Source: Halobacillus karajensis
Lineage (GTDB): Bacteria > Bacillota > Bacilli > Bacillales > Halobacillaceae
NCBI RefSeq assembly: GCF_900108515.1
Contig: NZ_FNWW01000005.1
Coordinates: forward strand, 124,001 to 188,000
DNA: 64,000 nt
Reading direction: 5' to 3'
The notes beneath the pieces were generated by a model. That model searched no databases, was not told where the DNA came from, and saw only the letters and a list, made by a program, of their open reading frames with translations. Below, in pieces: positions 51,588 through 60,355 of the stretch. A program made the position numbers and the translations under genes. How positions within the stretch are numbered: the stretch's first letter is position 1; each line of letters starts with the position of its first letter.

Positions 51588-52442
51588 GTGGCAAGCTTTC
51601 AAAGAGAAGTGAAGGACCAATGGTATGTGCAATATCAGGAGATGGGGTTCCCGGCCATTCAGAAGGGTTGGGTACTTCCGGCAGATCGATGGCGTGATTT
51701 CGACCCATTCATCCTGATGGCAGAGGATTGGTTCAAAAAGGGTACATTTCCAGATCACCCTCATCGTGGGTTCCAAACGATCACTTATGTCGTAGATGGT
51801 CGTCTGGAACATATTGATAATGGGGGTGGACGTGATATTCTTGAACCGGGCGATGTCCAGTATATGAATGCCGGTTGGGCGGCACGGCACGCAGAAGATG
51901 GTGTGGAAGACGACATTGCTCATACGCTGCAGTTATGGTTGAATCTTCCGAAAGGCAAGAAAAATTCCGAAACGATTTATCAGAATGTATATGGAGAAGA
52001 AGCACCTGTGGTTCCTTTTGAGGGAGGAAAGGTAAAAGTGTTCTCTGGAAACATAGCTGGGGTGATAGGGCCGCTTGATTCCATTGTTCCGATCACGCTT
52101 AGTGAAATAACTTTGTCTGATGGGTCAGCATTTACTTTGGAGTTACCTGAAAGCCACAACGCTTTTATGTATGTCCTTGCTGGAGAAGTGGTGGCAGGTG
52201 AAAATGAAGTGAATATAAAAAAACATGGGGTTGGTACGCTTTCTTTCAATGAAGAAGGAGATGGAGATAGCGAGTTGAGCCTTAAATCCAAGAAACGTCG
52301 GACGAAAGTGCTCGTTTATTCCGGCGCCCCGATTCGTGAGGAAATTGTACCGCATGGTCCATTTGTTATGAATACGATGGAAGAAATTAAACAGGCTTAT
52401 GATGATTTTCGGAGAGGGAAATTTGGACCTCCAGCGGTTTAA
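51588..52442 (+). CDS. Pirin family protein (cupin, quercetinase-like)
   Basis: A bicupin of 284 residues. The N-terminal cupin has the iron-site motif FPDHPHRGFQTITYVVDGRLEH with His-His-...-Glu and a third His after GGRDILEPGDVQYMNAGWAARH. The C-terminal cupin (150-284) lacks the metal ligands, as usual. Bacterial pirins such as YhhW cleave quercetin; others act as redox regulators. AAGGGTGG lies 5 bases before the GTG at 51588. It is controlled together with the MarR gene. Confidence 0.9.
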   Translation: MASFQREVKDQWYVQYQEMGFPAIQKGWVLPADRWRDFDPFILMAEDWFKKGTFPDHPHRGFQTITYVVDGRLEHIDNGGGRDILEPGDVQYMNAGWAARHAEDGVEDDIAHTLQLWLNLPKGKKNSETIYQNVYGEEAPVVPFEGGKVKVFSGNIAGVIGPLDSIVPITLSEITLSDGSAFTLELPESHNAFMYVLAGEVVAGENEVNIKKHGVGTLSFNEEGDGDSELSLKSKKRRTKVLVYSGAPIREEIVPHGPFVMNTMEEIKQAYDDFRRGKFGPPAV

Positions 52443-52469
52443 TAAAGAAAACGATTGGCAGGAGTCATA

Positions 52470-52503
52470 GCTTGTAGAGATACGTTTCTCTACAAGCTTT
52501 TTT
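52470..52503 (+). terminator. Terminator after the pirin gene
   Basis: AGCTTGTAGAGA / TCTCTACAAGCT stem, loop TACGTT region, then TTTTTT. Confidence 0.92.
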
Positions 52504-52894
52504 GTACACGGGGAAGGGTAGCGCATTTACTTTCTTGAGATTTTTATTTTCATACGTCGCTTATTCTGGGAAGGAAGTTTACCACTCATCATCTGCTGAA
52601 AAAATAAACGGCTCTTACATCCATCTCTTGGAGGAAAAATTATCATTTAGATGCTTGTCTTCATCTGTCAGACTTGAAAGAAGGCACATCGAAATCAAAG
52701 GGATTTGCTTTGGAATCGAAACAGTTAAAGTGGGTGGGAAAGCAAAAGATTCACTTCTAAACACCGCCTATGATGCGGTTTGGCAGTTTACAGATGGAAA
52801 ACCGCAAACGACTGACGAAGAGGTGGAAGTGATCATTAAAATGGCTAGCTTTTCTGCCTTGATTATGGGTTGTGTTTCACTGGAGAGTTTATGA
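52502..52894 (+). CDS. Doubtful hypothetical ORF
   Basis: A 130-codon open frame with a TTG start but no ribosome site; it begins inside the T-tract of the pirin terminator. The C-terminal half (WQFTDGKPQTTDEEVEVIIK) looks protein-like. It may be a decayed gene missing its 5' end, or simply an open frame. No family recognised. Confidence 0.3.
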   Translation: MYTGKGSAFTFLRFLFSYVAYSGKEVYHSSSAEKINGSYIHLLEEKLSFRCLSSSVRLERRHIEIKGICFGIETVKVGGKAKDSLLNTAYDAVWQFTDGKPQTTDEEVEVIIKMASFSALIMGCVSLESL

Positions 52895-53042
52895 AGAAGC
52901 GGGGCACTATGAGCGATGGGCGTACGCTTCACCTTTTTCAATATCCGGTTCAACCAGAGTGTTGGACATTTTTCTAAACAGGAAACAGATCTCCTCCTCA
53001 TCCATATCTATATAGTATCGAGGTATAGGTGGGATTAAGGTG

Positions 53043-53357
53043 ATGAGTAAGGAACATTTGTTACGAGCCGCGAACGATTTTAATAAGGGGTCATTTAATA
53101 AATTATTCGAGGCTTTCCGGGTGAAATATGAAATTACAGGGGAAATGGCAGGAAACATTTATCTTTTTGCGCTTTCGTATGAAGAATTAATATCCATCGC
53201 TGATTTTATGGATAAAACGATCTATGCCTTGGAGTTAAAGGGAAAGCTTTCTATTCTTAAATTTGAAGAACAATTGAAAGTTAAATATCCCGGTGTGGAA
53301 CTTAAGCAGCTGCTCCCTGTCTATTTTGGGGATGGTTACGTTCAAAAGTCTTCATAG
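53043..53357 (+). CDS. Stand-alone fragment resembling the N-terminus of JetD-like (TIGR02679) proteins
   Basis: A 104-residue ORF. The pattern SFNKLFEAFRVKYEITGEMAG, KLSILKFEEQL, and LKQLLPVYFGD resembles the first ~100 residues of TIGR02679 proteins, the JetD subunit of some Wadjet anti-plasmid systems, which continue for about 300 more residues with a Toprim-like domain. Here the frame stops right after YFGD...KSS and no continuation is found in any frame downstream. It may be a relic or an adapted short protein. The start (GTG at 53040 or ATG at 53043) has only a weak ribosome site. The family link is from memory of the pattern, not from a search. Confidence 0.4.
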   Translation: MSKEHLLRAANDFNKGSFNKLFEAFRVKYEITGEMAGNIYLFALSYEELISIADFMDKTIYALELKGKLSILKFEEQLKVKYPGVELKQLLPVYFGDGYVQKSS

Positions 53358-53493
53358 GGGGAGGCCATGGATTGACGCTGATTTCTGTTCATAGATATCC
53401 CCTCCATCGGGGTTTACAATAGGGGGATAGTCGTAAAGCGTTGTTAAATAGTAAAAGGAGATACTTATTTATCTGTAGAAAGAACATTGGAGC

Positions 53494-53522
53494 TTGACGC
53501 AATTTGGAAAAGCGTATATAAT
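53494..53522 (+). promoter_or_regulatory. Promoter of the cold-shock gene
   Basis: TTGACG, 17 bases, TATAAT. The leader to 53655 is about 125 bases and has a GTGGA/TCCAC hairpin (53623-53639) just before the AGGAGGT ribosome site, in line with the long structured leaders of csp mRNAs. Confidence 0.8.
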
Positions 53523-53654
53523 GATAATTAATTATTCTTGTTCGGTTAGGAATGAAAGCTGAAGTAACTTGAAAGTGACTTTCGACTTGAATGAATAGGC
53601 AGAGCAATTATAGTAATACAATGTGGATGTTTAATCCACGCAGGAGGTAACAAT

Positions 53655-53852
53655 ATGTTACAAGGTACAGTTAAATGGTTCAACGCAGAAAAAGGTTTCG
53701 GTTTTATTGAAGTAGAAGGACAAGACGATGTCTTTGTACACTTCTCTGCTATTCAAGGCGAAGGATTCAAAACTCTAGAAGAAAATGAACAAGTTACTTT
53801 TGAAGTTGTTGAAGGTGACCGTGGCCCACAAGCGGCTAACGTCCAAAAATAA
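53655..53852 (+). CDS. csp: Cold-shock protein, CspB/CspC type
   Basis: A 65-residue single OB-fold RNA chaperone that binds single-stranded RNA and DNA. RNP1 (KGFGFI) and RNP2 (VFVHF) are complete; [17 protein letters not shown] opens the protein. AGGAGGT 8 bases upstream. It is a single gene with its own promoter and terminator. Confidence 0.97.
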   Translation: MLQGTVKWFNAEKGFGFIEVEGQDDVFVHFSAIQGEGFKTLEENEQVTFEVVEGDRGPQAANVQK

Positions 53853-53860
53853 GTAGGATA

Positions 53861-53893
53861 AAAAGACTTCCGAATCGTTCGGAAGTCTTTTTT
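53861..53893 (+). terminator. Terminator after csp
   Basis: AAAAGACTTCCGAA / TTCGGAAGTCTTTT perfect stem with a 3-base loop. Confidence 0.95.
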
Positions 53894-54038
53894 GTCGAGA
53901 AATTTTAAAAGGAGTAACTTTTCATAATAGGTGACATACGACTCCGGTGCCTATCCTCTTGAGGTCCTATGCTTGTCTGCGGGGAGCCAGTTGTTTTTAT
54001 GTTTTTTCCTACAAAAAAGTGTAAATCCTAATCATGTA

Positions 54039-54079
54039 GAAAAGCCAGACTCTTACTAAAGGAAGAGTCTGGCTTTTGT
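54039..54079 (+). terminator. Orphan terminator
   Basis: AAAAGCCAGACTCTT / AAGAGTCTGGCTTTT perfect 15-bp stem. No gene lies between it and the csp terminator. Between them (53930-54000) is a stretch of higher GC with a CCTC/GAGG hairpin, so a small RNA is possible. Confidence 0.85.
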
Positions 54080-54240
54080 GCTTGACGGAATTTCTAGGCT
54101 TACTTATTGAAGGGAGAGATCAATATGGTTATTTTTTGACAATAAGTGATGAATTTCCCGGGAAATAGCACCAAGAATTGACAAGGTGTTTAAGAAGCAT
54201 GAATTCTGTTAAAAGTATACTAGTGAAAAGGATGGTGTAT

Positions 54241-54699
54241 ATGACAAAACCAAAGACATATCAGGATCGTTTAAAGAATCTGAATCCTCGTAAAGCAGTA
54301 GAACGTGGTCGTAACCACTTCTCTGAAAAGGAATACAAGGAAAAACTGCGTCAGTATGGCAGTCGAATAGGAACAAAAGTGGTTTATTATAGTCTCTTGC
54401 TTTATTATGCATTCCAACATCCTGAAACACCGAAAAAAGCGAAATGGACGATAGCAGGAGCGCTAGGTTATTTGATTTTACCCGTGGATCTCATCCCCGA
54501 TTTCATTCCTGTGGTCGGTTTTACCGATGATAGTGTCGTCATTATTTATGCTGTCTATCAGGTGATCTCTCATGTTGATGACACTGTGAAAGCTCAGGCG
54601 AAAGAAAAGCTATTAAAAATATTTGAAGGTCAAGTAGATATAGAAGAGTTAGAAGAGCTTTTAGAAATAGAGGAAAAAGCAAGGAATCCTGAGCATTAG
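54241..54699 (+). CDS. DUF1232 membrane protein (YkvA-like)
   Basis: A 152-residue protein. The DUF1232 core KAKWTIAGALGYLILPVDLIPDFIPVVGFTDD forms a helical hairpin with the LPxDLIPDFIPxxGFxDD signature; a charged N-terminus and an acidic coiled tail (EELEELLEIEEKA) flank it. Function unknown. AAGGATGGTG lies upstream of the ATG at 54241; the earlier frame from 54178 has no ribosome site. The terminator stem starts inside the last codons. Confidence 0.82.
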   Translation: MTKPKTYQDRLKNLNPRKAVERGRNHFSEKEYKEKLRQYGSRIGTKVVYYSLLLYYAFQHPETPKKAKWTIAGALGYLILPVDLIPDFIPVVGFTDDSVVIIYAVYQVISHVDDTVKAQAKEKLLKIFEGQVDIEELEELLEIEEKARNPEH

Positions 54700-54716
54700 G
54701 TTTCCTTGCTTTTTTA
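54676..54716 (+). terminator. Terminator of the DUF1232 gene
   Basis: AAAAAGCAAGGAA / TTTCCTTGCTTTTTT; the left arm lies within the coding end. Confidence 0.88.
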
Positions 54717-54882
54717 GTGATCTAAACACTTGAAAGTGGCAACGGTCACTGAAATCCATTCCATGTATAAAAAAACTGCAAGTTTGGTCTTAACTTATAG
54801 ATAATGTGCTAGTCTCTTGAACTTTAGTTCTATTCATTAATCGTGTATAATAGGCGTGTTTTGTATAAAGGAGAAGATATCG

Positions 54883-57072
54883 ATGACTGCTACATTCTAC
54901 AACTTGAAAACAGATGGATCTTTTTTTCAATATTTGAACCGAAAAAATCAATATAAACAGCCTGTGAGAGAATGTATGCTTCGTACGATAGCGAATCTGG
55001 AAGATATGCGAACAACGGAACATCGTCCAGGAATGCTGCTTGGAAAGATTCAATCGGGGAAGACGCGTGCATTTATCGGCATAATGGGGCTGGCCTATGA
55101 TCATGGTTTTGATATGGTCATCCTTTTGACAAAAGGAACGAATGCGTTGGTCAAGCAAACATATGCACGTCTCCAGGAAGAATTTAAAGGGGCAATCGAG
55201 CATGACGCGATGAGAGTCTTTGATGTTATGAGCATGCCTGAAAATCTACGAAAATATGAATTATCTCAAAAGCTCGCATTGATTGTTAAAAAGGAGACCC
55301 GCAATTTAGATCGTCTTAGGGAAGCAGTAATGGAAAAGTACCCACAGCTTCAAGACAAGCGGGTCTTATTTATAGATGATGAAGCGGATTTTGCAAGTGT
55401 TGCCTATGAACATAAAAGGGATAACAACATAAAGCAAATGCGTGTGATTGCCTCAAAAATGAATGACTTAAGAAAAATGCTCAACCGTCCTGCTTTTTTA
55501 CAAGTGACAGCGACCCCCTATTCGCTCTATCTACAACCTGAACAAATGAAAATTCACGAAGGGAAAGTTTTTGAACCGATTCGTCCTGCCTTTACGGAAT
55601 TAGTTCCTGTTCATGATCGTTACATCGGGGGCGAAGTCTATTTTGATAAGAGTGAGAAGGATGGGCATCTTGCATCGTACCTTTATCATGAAGTTGAAGA
55701 AAAAGAGTTGGAAGTTATGAAAAAAATGGACGGACGACGAGTGAAAATGGATCGACTGCTAACACAGAAAAACATATCAAATATCCGTAAAGCGATTATT
55801 AATTTCATTGTAGGAGCGAGTATTCGTCGATTTCAGCAACGTTTAAAGGGCCGCCGTGAACAAAAATATTCGTTTATCATTCATACAGAACGGGGGAAAC
55901 AGGCGCATTCGTGGCAGGCCGAATTAGTCCAAGCATTCGAAGCGTTATTAATAGAAGGTGCCCGTGAGGGGTCGAAAGAACTGTACCACTTGGTTCGAGA
56001 ATCTTATGATGACCTTATTCGTTCTGTTAGGACGTTAAAGAAGACGCCTGTTCCTGAATTCGAGGATATTTATGCAGATGTACGCCACTCCCTTGATGAA
56101 GAGTATATGGTGAGTAGTATCGTGAATTCAGAAAAAGATGTTAACGAGCTTCTTGACCACAAAGGTGAGCTTAAGTTAAGGGCGCCGATGAACATCTTTA
56201 TCGGGGGGCAGATTCTAGATCGAGGAGTGACCATCCACAATTTGATTGGATTCTTTTATGGTAGAAATCCAAAGTCATTTCAGCAGGATACCGTTCTTCA
56301 ACATTCGCGAATGTATGGGGCAAGACCTATAGCTGACCTTGCTGTCACCCGTTTTTACACGACACAGAAGATTTATAGAGTCATGAAACAAATCCATGAA
56401 TTTGATCGTGAATTGAGACATGCATTTGAAAGGGGCGGACATCATCAAGGCGTGGTTTTTATTCAAAGAGATCTCAATAATTCCATTCTGCCGTGTAACC
56501 CGAATAAAATTTTATTATCCAACCTTACCATGATCACACCTCACAGAAGGATGCTTCCTGTCGGTTTTCAGACCGGTTATAAAACTCATATCCAAAAGAC
56601 GATTCGGGATATTGATCAGTTTGTTGATCGTGTCCGTAAGAATGCCAGAATCTCAAAAGAGGGTGCTTGTCTTATCCCCGTATCTGATGCGAAGAAAATT
56701 CTTACCCTCATTCACGCGACACTGGAGATGGAGGAAGGCCATGACTTTCACTTGGATGAATATGAAGGTGTACTTGACTACTTGGGGGCCGAATCAGGGG
56801 ATGAGCCTTATGTTTGGTTGCTAACGAAAACGAACCGGAAAATTCGTCGGTTTAAACAGGATGGGAAATATGAAAATTCTCCGGATACACCTGGTAAGGG
56901 GGCGGGGGAACTGGCGATAGCGAGGAAGATAGCCCAACAGCATCCTGCTCTTATTCTGCTTCGGCAAGAAGGAAAAAAAGAAGATGGATGGCGAGGCTCC
57001 TCATTTTGGTGGCCTGTGATAGTGGCACAGGCAGAGACAGCCCCGACGGTTTTTGCGAACAAAACGATTTAG
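54883..57072 (+). CDS. Z1-domain SF2-like ATPase, solitary
   Basis: A 729-residue protein with helicase-like motifs: a Walker A variant GKIQSGKTRAFIGIM, DEAD-like FIDDEADFA, QVTATPYSLYL (motif III), and the Z1 signature GGQILDRGVTIHNLIGFFYG with QQDTVLQHSRMYGAR (motifs V-VI). Z1 proteins are typical of defence islands, where they sit beside MORC-type ATPases, DUF4420 nucleases and methylases. None of these is here; the neighbours are DUF1232 and a cyclic-di-GMP gene. AAGGAGAAG precedes the ATG at 54883. It may be a defence orphan or a housekeeping adaptation. Confidence 0.82.
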   Translation: MTATFYNLKTDGSFFQYLNRKNQYKQPVRECMLRTIANLEDMRTTEHRPGMLLGKIQSGKTRAFIGIMGLAYDHGFDMVILLTKGTNALVKQTYARLQEEFKGAIEHDAMRVFDVMSMPENLRKYELSQKLALIVKKETRNLDRLREAVMEKYPQLQDKRVLFIDDEADFASVAYEHKRDNNIKQMRVIASKMNDLRKMLNRPAFLQVTATPYSLYLQPEQMKIHEGKVFEPIRPAFTELVPVHDRYIGGEVYFDKSEKDGHLASYLYHEVEEKELEVMKKMDGRRVKMDRLLTQKNISNIRKAIINFIVGASIRRFQQRLKGRREQKYSFIIHTERGKQAHSWQAELVQAFEALLIEGAREGSKELYHLVRESYDDLIRSVRTLKKTPVPEFEDIYADVRHSLDEEYMVSSIVNSEKDVNELLDHKGELKLRAPMNIFIGGQILDRGVTIHNLIGFFYGRNPKSFQQDTVLQHSRMYGARPIADLAVTRFYTTQKIYRVMKQIHEFDRELRHAFERGGHHQGVVFIQRDLNNSILPCNPNKILLSNLTMITPHRRMLPVGFQTGYKTHIQKTIRDIDQFVDRVRKNARISKEGACLIPVSDAKKILTLIHATLEMEEGHDFHLDEYEGVLDYLGAESGDEPYVWLLTKTNRKIRRFKQDGKYENSPDTPGKGAGELAIARKIAQQHPALILLRQEGKKEDGWRGSSFWWPVIVAQAETAPTVFANKTI

Positions 57073-57169
57073 GAATAGATGCAAGAATTGCCGTGTTTAA
57101 TCGATTGATAACGCTTGTTTATAATAGGGGAAGAATCAATTGTTAAAAAAAGGAAAGGGGTGAGAGGTG

Positions 57170-59599
57170 ATGGAAGTTATTGGTGTTTATAATGGATGGT
57201 TAGTATTTTTATCCATAATTGTGCCCATTCTCTCTTCCTATACAGCGCTGCAAATTGTTAAACGAATGATGCATGCGAAAGATAGCAGCTGTTATAAATG
57301 GCTGATTCTTGGCAGCGTGATTTTCGGTGGCGGTATTTGGTCGATGCATTTTATAGCTATGCTTGCCTACGATATGGGCATCTTGGTCATGTATGAGATC
57401 CCTGCTGTTCTATTAAGCATGGTAGCTGTCCTTGTTTCCAGTTTTGTTGCTTTTTTTCTTATAAGTAAAGGGGTTCATAAGGCCGTTTGGCGTTTCGCAG
57501 GGGCTGTATTAATTGCTGTTAGTATTATCTCCATGCATTATATTGGGATGGATGCCATGGAGATGGATGCTTACATCAAGTACGATTCTCGTTTGGTAGG
57601 AGTGTCGATAGGAATTGCCTTAGTTGTCTCTTTTGCCAGCTTGCGTCTTTTTTCTCTGCATTCACAGAAGCAAGTCATTGATAACAGGAAAGAAGAAGTT
57701 AAAGTAAGGCTGAGCGCTGTCTTTATGGGCGTAGCTGTATCAGGGATGCATTATACGGGGATGGCATCTGCTTCCTTTTATTTGAAAGGAGATGGACTGT
57801 CGGCAGAAGGTCCGGCCATCGATCCTGGTTCTTTAGGATGGGTGATAGCTGTAGGTGTTATTTTGATAGTGGTTTTCATTATGGCGCTAATCAAGCTGGA
57901 TGCAGAGATGGAGACCACCAATACTCGTCTTGAGGTGGCCAATCAGATGTATAGGGCTATCGTTGAAACTGCTAATGATGCCGTAGTGACCTCAGATGAT
58001 AAAGGGATGGTCATGTCATGGAACAAAGCGGCTGAGAACATTTTTGGTTTTAAGGAAGAAGAAATGGTAGGAATTTCATTATTGAACGTGATGCCTGAAA
58101 AATACCGAAAAGCTCATGAACTAGGAATAAAAAGATACAATCAAACCCGAATTTCCCGAGCTATCGGGAGAACCCTGGAGTTGGAAGGTTTACATAAGAA
58201 TGGATCCACCTTTCCGATCGAGTTGTCGTTATCAACCGTTGAAGATGGAGGACGCACTTATTTTACTGGCATCATTCGTGACATTACAGAGCGTGTCGAA
58301 AGTGAACAACGGATCAGGGATCTCGTCTATCAGGATGATCTCACCCAGCTGCCGAACCGACGAGCCCTTTATGATCAATTAGCCGAGTCTATAGAGAGAG
58401 TAGATGCTCCGATTGCCGTTATGTTTCTTGATTTGGATAGGTTCAAACAGGTGAATGATGTATATGGCCATCGAATCGGGGATTTATTGCTTTACGAAGG
58501 AGCGGAACGCACTAAATCGTGTTTGACTGAAAAAGACCTATTAGCGAGGCAGAGCGGGGATGAATTTATCATGGTTTTACCTGAAAGAGGGGCGTTGGAA
58601 GTAAAGCAGATCGCTCAATCCATACTCGAAAAAATCGCAGCCCCCTTTGTGATTGATGGAAGAGAGATTTATATCTCTGGATCAATCGGTATCTGTTTGT
58701 ATCCGGAAGATGGTTCAACCCCTGACTTATTGATTAAACGTGCGGATACATCCATGTACCAAGCCAAGCAGAGGGGCGGCAATCAGTGTTGTTTTTACAC
58801 CAAAGAAATAGATGAAAGTTTATCAAGAAAACTTCAGCTGGAAAATGGGTTGAGAAAAGCTTTAGAACGAGATGAAATTGAAGTCTATTACCAGCCACAA
58901 GTAGATACGTTTTCTGAGCGGATAACTGGTTTTGAGGCGCTGGCACGATGGAACCATCCAGAGCTTGGTTTTATACGTCCAGATGAATTTATTCCCATGG
59001 CTGAAGACACAAAGTTGATTGTACCTCTCGGCGAAAAAGTTTTATTGGAAGCTTGCCACCAATTCAGCAGGTGGCTTGCCGCCGGTTATAATCTTGATCG
59101 AATCGGGGTCAATTTATCCGCCATACAATTTCGAGACCCCTCGATCACGGCTACAGTATCTCATGTCCTCAAAGAAACAAATATACGTCCTGAACATTTG
59201 GAGCTGGAGCTTACAGAAACGATTGTCCAAGATTCAAAGGAAGCCATTCCTGTTATGCAACACTTGAAAGGCATGGGAGTCCAACTCGCTCTCGATGATT
59301 TCGGGACGGGATACTCTTCCCTTAGCTATTTGAAAGATTTTCCTTTAGATACAATTAAAGTAGATAAATCTTTTATTGACGCTATACACCAAAGTGAGAA
59401 AGATCGAGCTGTCGTGGATACTTTAATTCGGCTTGCCGCCAAGTTGGAAATGAACGTAATTGCAGAGGGAGTCGAGACAGAATCTCAATTAAACTATTTG
59501 CGCATTCATGGTTGTACAGAATATCAAGGGTATGTGTTTAGTGCTCCATTGAAAAAGGGAGAAGCAGGGAAGCTATTGGAGAAGGGGATAGATTGGTAA
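57170..59599 (+). CDS. MHYT-PAS-GGDEF-EAL protein (DgcW/YkoW-like)
   Basis: An 809-residue membrane sensor and cyclic-di-GMP enzyme. The MHYT domain (about 5-200) has seven spans with SMHFIAM, SMHYIGM and SGMHYTGM, thought to bind copper and sense O2, CO or NO. A PAS domain follows (about 260-380). The GGDEF domain has SGDEF at 462-466 in place of GGDEF, a variant that is often still active. The EAL domain has E589-A-L, ELTET, DDFGTGYSSL and KVDKSF intact, so phosphodiesterase activity is likely. Domain order and length match B. subtilis DgcW (YkoW). GGGGTGAGAGG serves the ATG at 57170. Confidence 0.92.
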   Translation: MEVIGVYNGWLVFLSIIVPILSSYTALQIVKRMMHAKDSSCYKWLILGSVIFGGGIWSMHFIAMLAYDMGILVMYEIPAVLLSMVAVLVSSFVAFFLISKGVHKAVWRFAGAVLIAVSIISMHYIGMDAMEMDAYIKYDSRLVGVSIGIALVVSFASLRLFSLHSQKQVIDNRKEEVKVRLSAVFMGVAVSGMHYTGMASASFYLKGDGLSAEGPAIDPGSLGWVIAVGVILIVVFIMALIKLDAEMETTNTRLEVANQMYRAIVETANDAVVTSDDKGMVMSWNKAAENIFGFKEEEMVGISLLNVMPEKYRKAHELGIKRYNQTRISRAIGRTLELEGLHKNGSTFPIELSLSTVEDGGRTYFTGIIRDITERVESEQRIRDLVYQDDLTQLPNRRALYDQLAESIERVDAPIAVMFLDLDRFKQVNDVYGHRIGDLLLYEGAERTKSCLTEKDLLARQSGDEFIMVLPERGALEVKQIAQSILEKIAAPFVIDGREIYISGSIGICLYPEDGSTPDLLIKRADTSMYQAKQRGGNQCCFYTKEIDESLSRKLQLENGLRKALERDEIEVYYQPQVDTFSERITGFEALARWNHPELGFIRPDEFIPMAEDTKLIVPLGEKVLLEACHQFSRWLAAGYNLDRIGVNLSAIQFRDPSITATVSHVLKETNIRPEHLELELTETIVQDSKEAIPVMQHLKGMGVQLALDDFGTGYSSLSYLKDFPLDTIKVDKSFIDAIHQSEKDRAVVDTLIRLAAKLEMNVIAEGVETESQLNYLRIHGCTEYQGYVFSAPLKKGEAGKLLEKGIDW

Positions 59600-59849
59600 A
59601 ATGCAATAAGAAGTGAACATAAAGAAAGGCTGTCGAGACTTGTGCTCGCCAGCCTGAGGCCTTGTAAAGGGTCTTTTCTTTTGTTTGGAAGTTTTAGAAC
59701 TTCATGATAGGTCCCTTATGAAGTGGGAGCATTCAGCTTCAGTTCCTTTTTCTTCCGGATCTTAAGTCCATACATATAGTGGCCAAAAAACATCAGGGTG
59801 ATCTTGGATTAGACTTTTGGGGGGAAGCAAGGCGCTTATGCTTTTGTTC

Positions 59850-60113
59850 CTAGCTTTTATTTTCGATTGGTTCATCAAATAAATCTGTGAATTTGGCAAC
59901 GTTCTCATAACTGAATTCGAATGCCATTCGAACTTCACCGAATCCGGGTTGATAAAAATAACCTTGGACTTCGTAGCTGCCTGAGTTTTCCCTAACTTTA
60001 GTGAGGTGGAAGTATCTCTGGATAAACTGGGCCATTTCCTCCAGTTTCTTATTCCGTACTTTTATCCATTGCTCTCTTAATTCTTTTGTTGGAAAGTCAG
60101 ATTCTTTTAACAT
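59850..60113 (-). CDS. Small hypothetical protein
   Basis: An 87-residue soluble protein: an N-terminal helix rich in Lys/Glu (REQWIKVRNKKLEEMAQFIQ), then a beta-rich part (GSYEVQGYFYQPGFGEVRMA). No family recognised. GAGGAGTG 7 bases upstream of the ATG supports it as a real gene. The 250 bases between 59600 and 59849 hold only a possible 25-codon remnant (see findings). Confidence 0.65.
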   Translation of the reverse strand: MLKESDFPTKELREQWIKVRNKKLEEMAQFIQRYFHLTKVRENSGSYEVQGYFYQPGFGEVRMAFEFSYENVAKFTDLFDEPIENKS

Positions 60114-60355
60114 TTGCTCACTCCTCTAAGGAAATCAAAGCTATGAAACTATTTGTTACCATTATACTATAAAAGCTCACTGCTATTTTCAACTACTATC
60201 CGAAAATTATGACACTCTCTTTTATTCCCTAACAGCTTATGAACGCTCTTACTTGTTTATTAGTCGTTTTTCTAAATGCAAAAGGATATTAAGACACTCT
60301 TTACCTTTCCGTAACGTTATCCTTTACAGTGGAAATTAAAAAGGAGGGGGACCTA

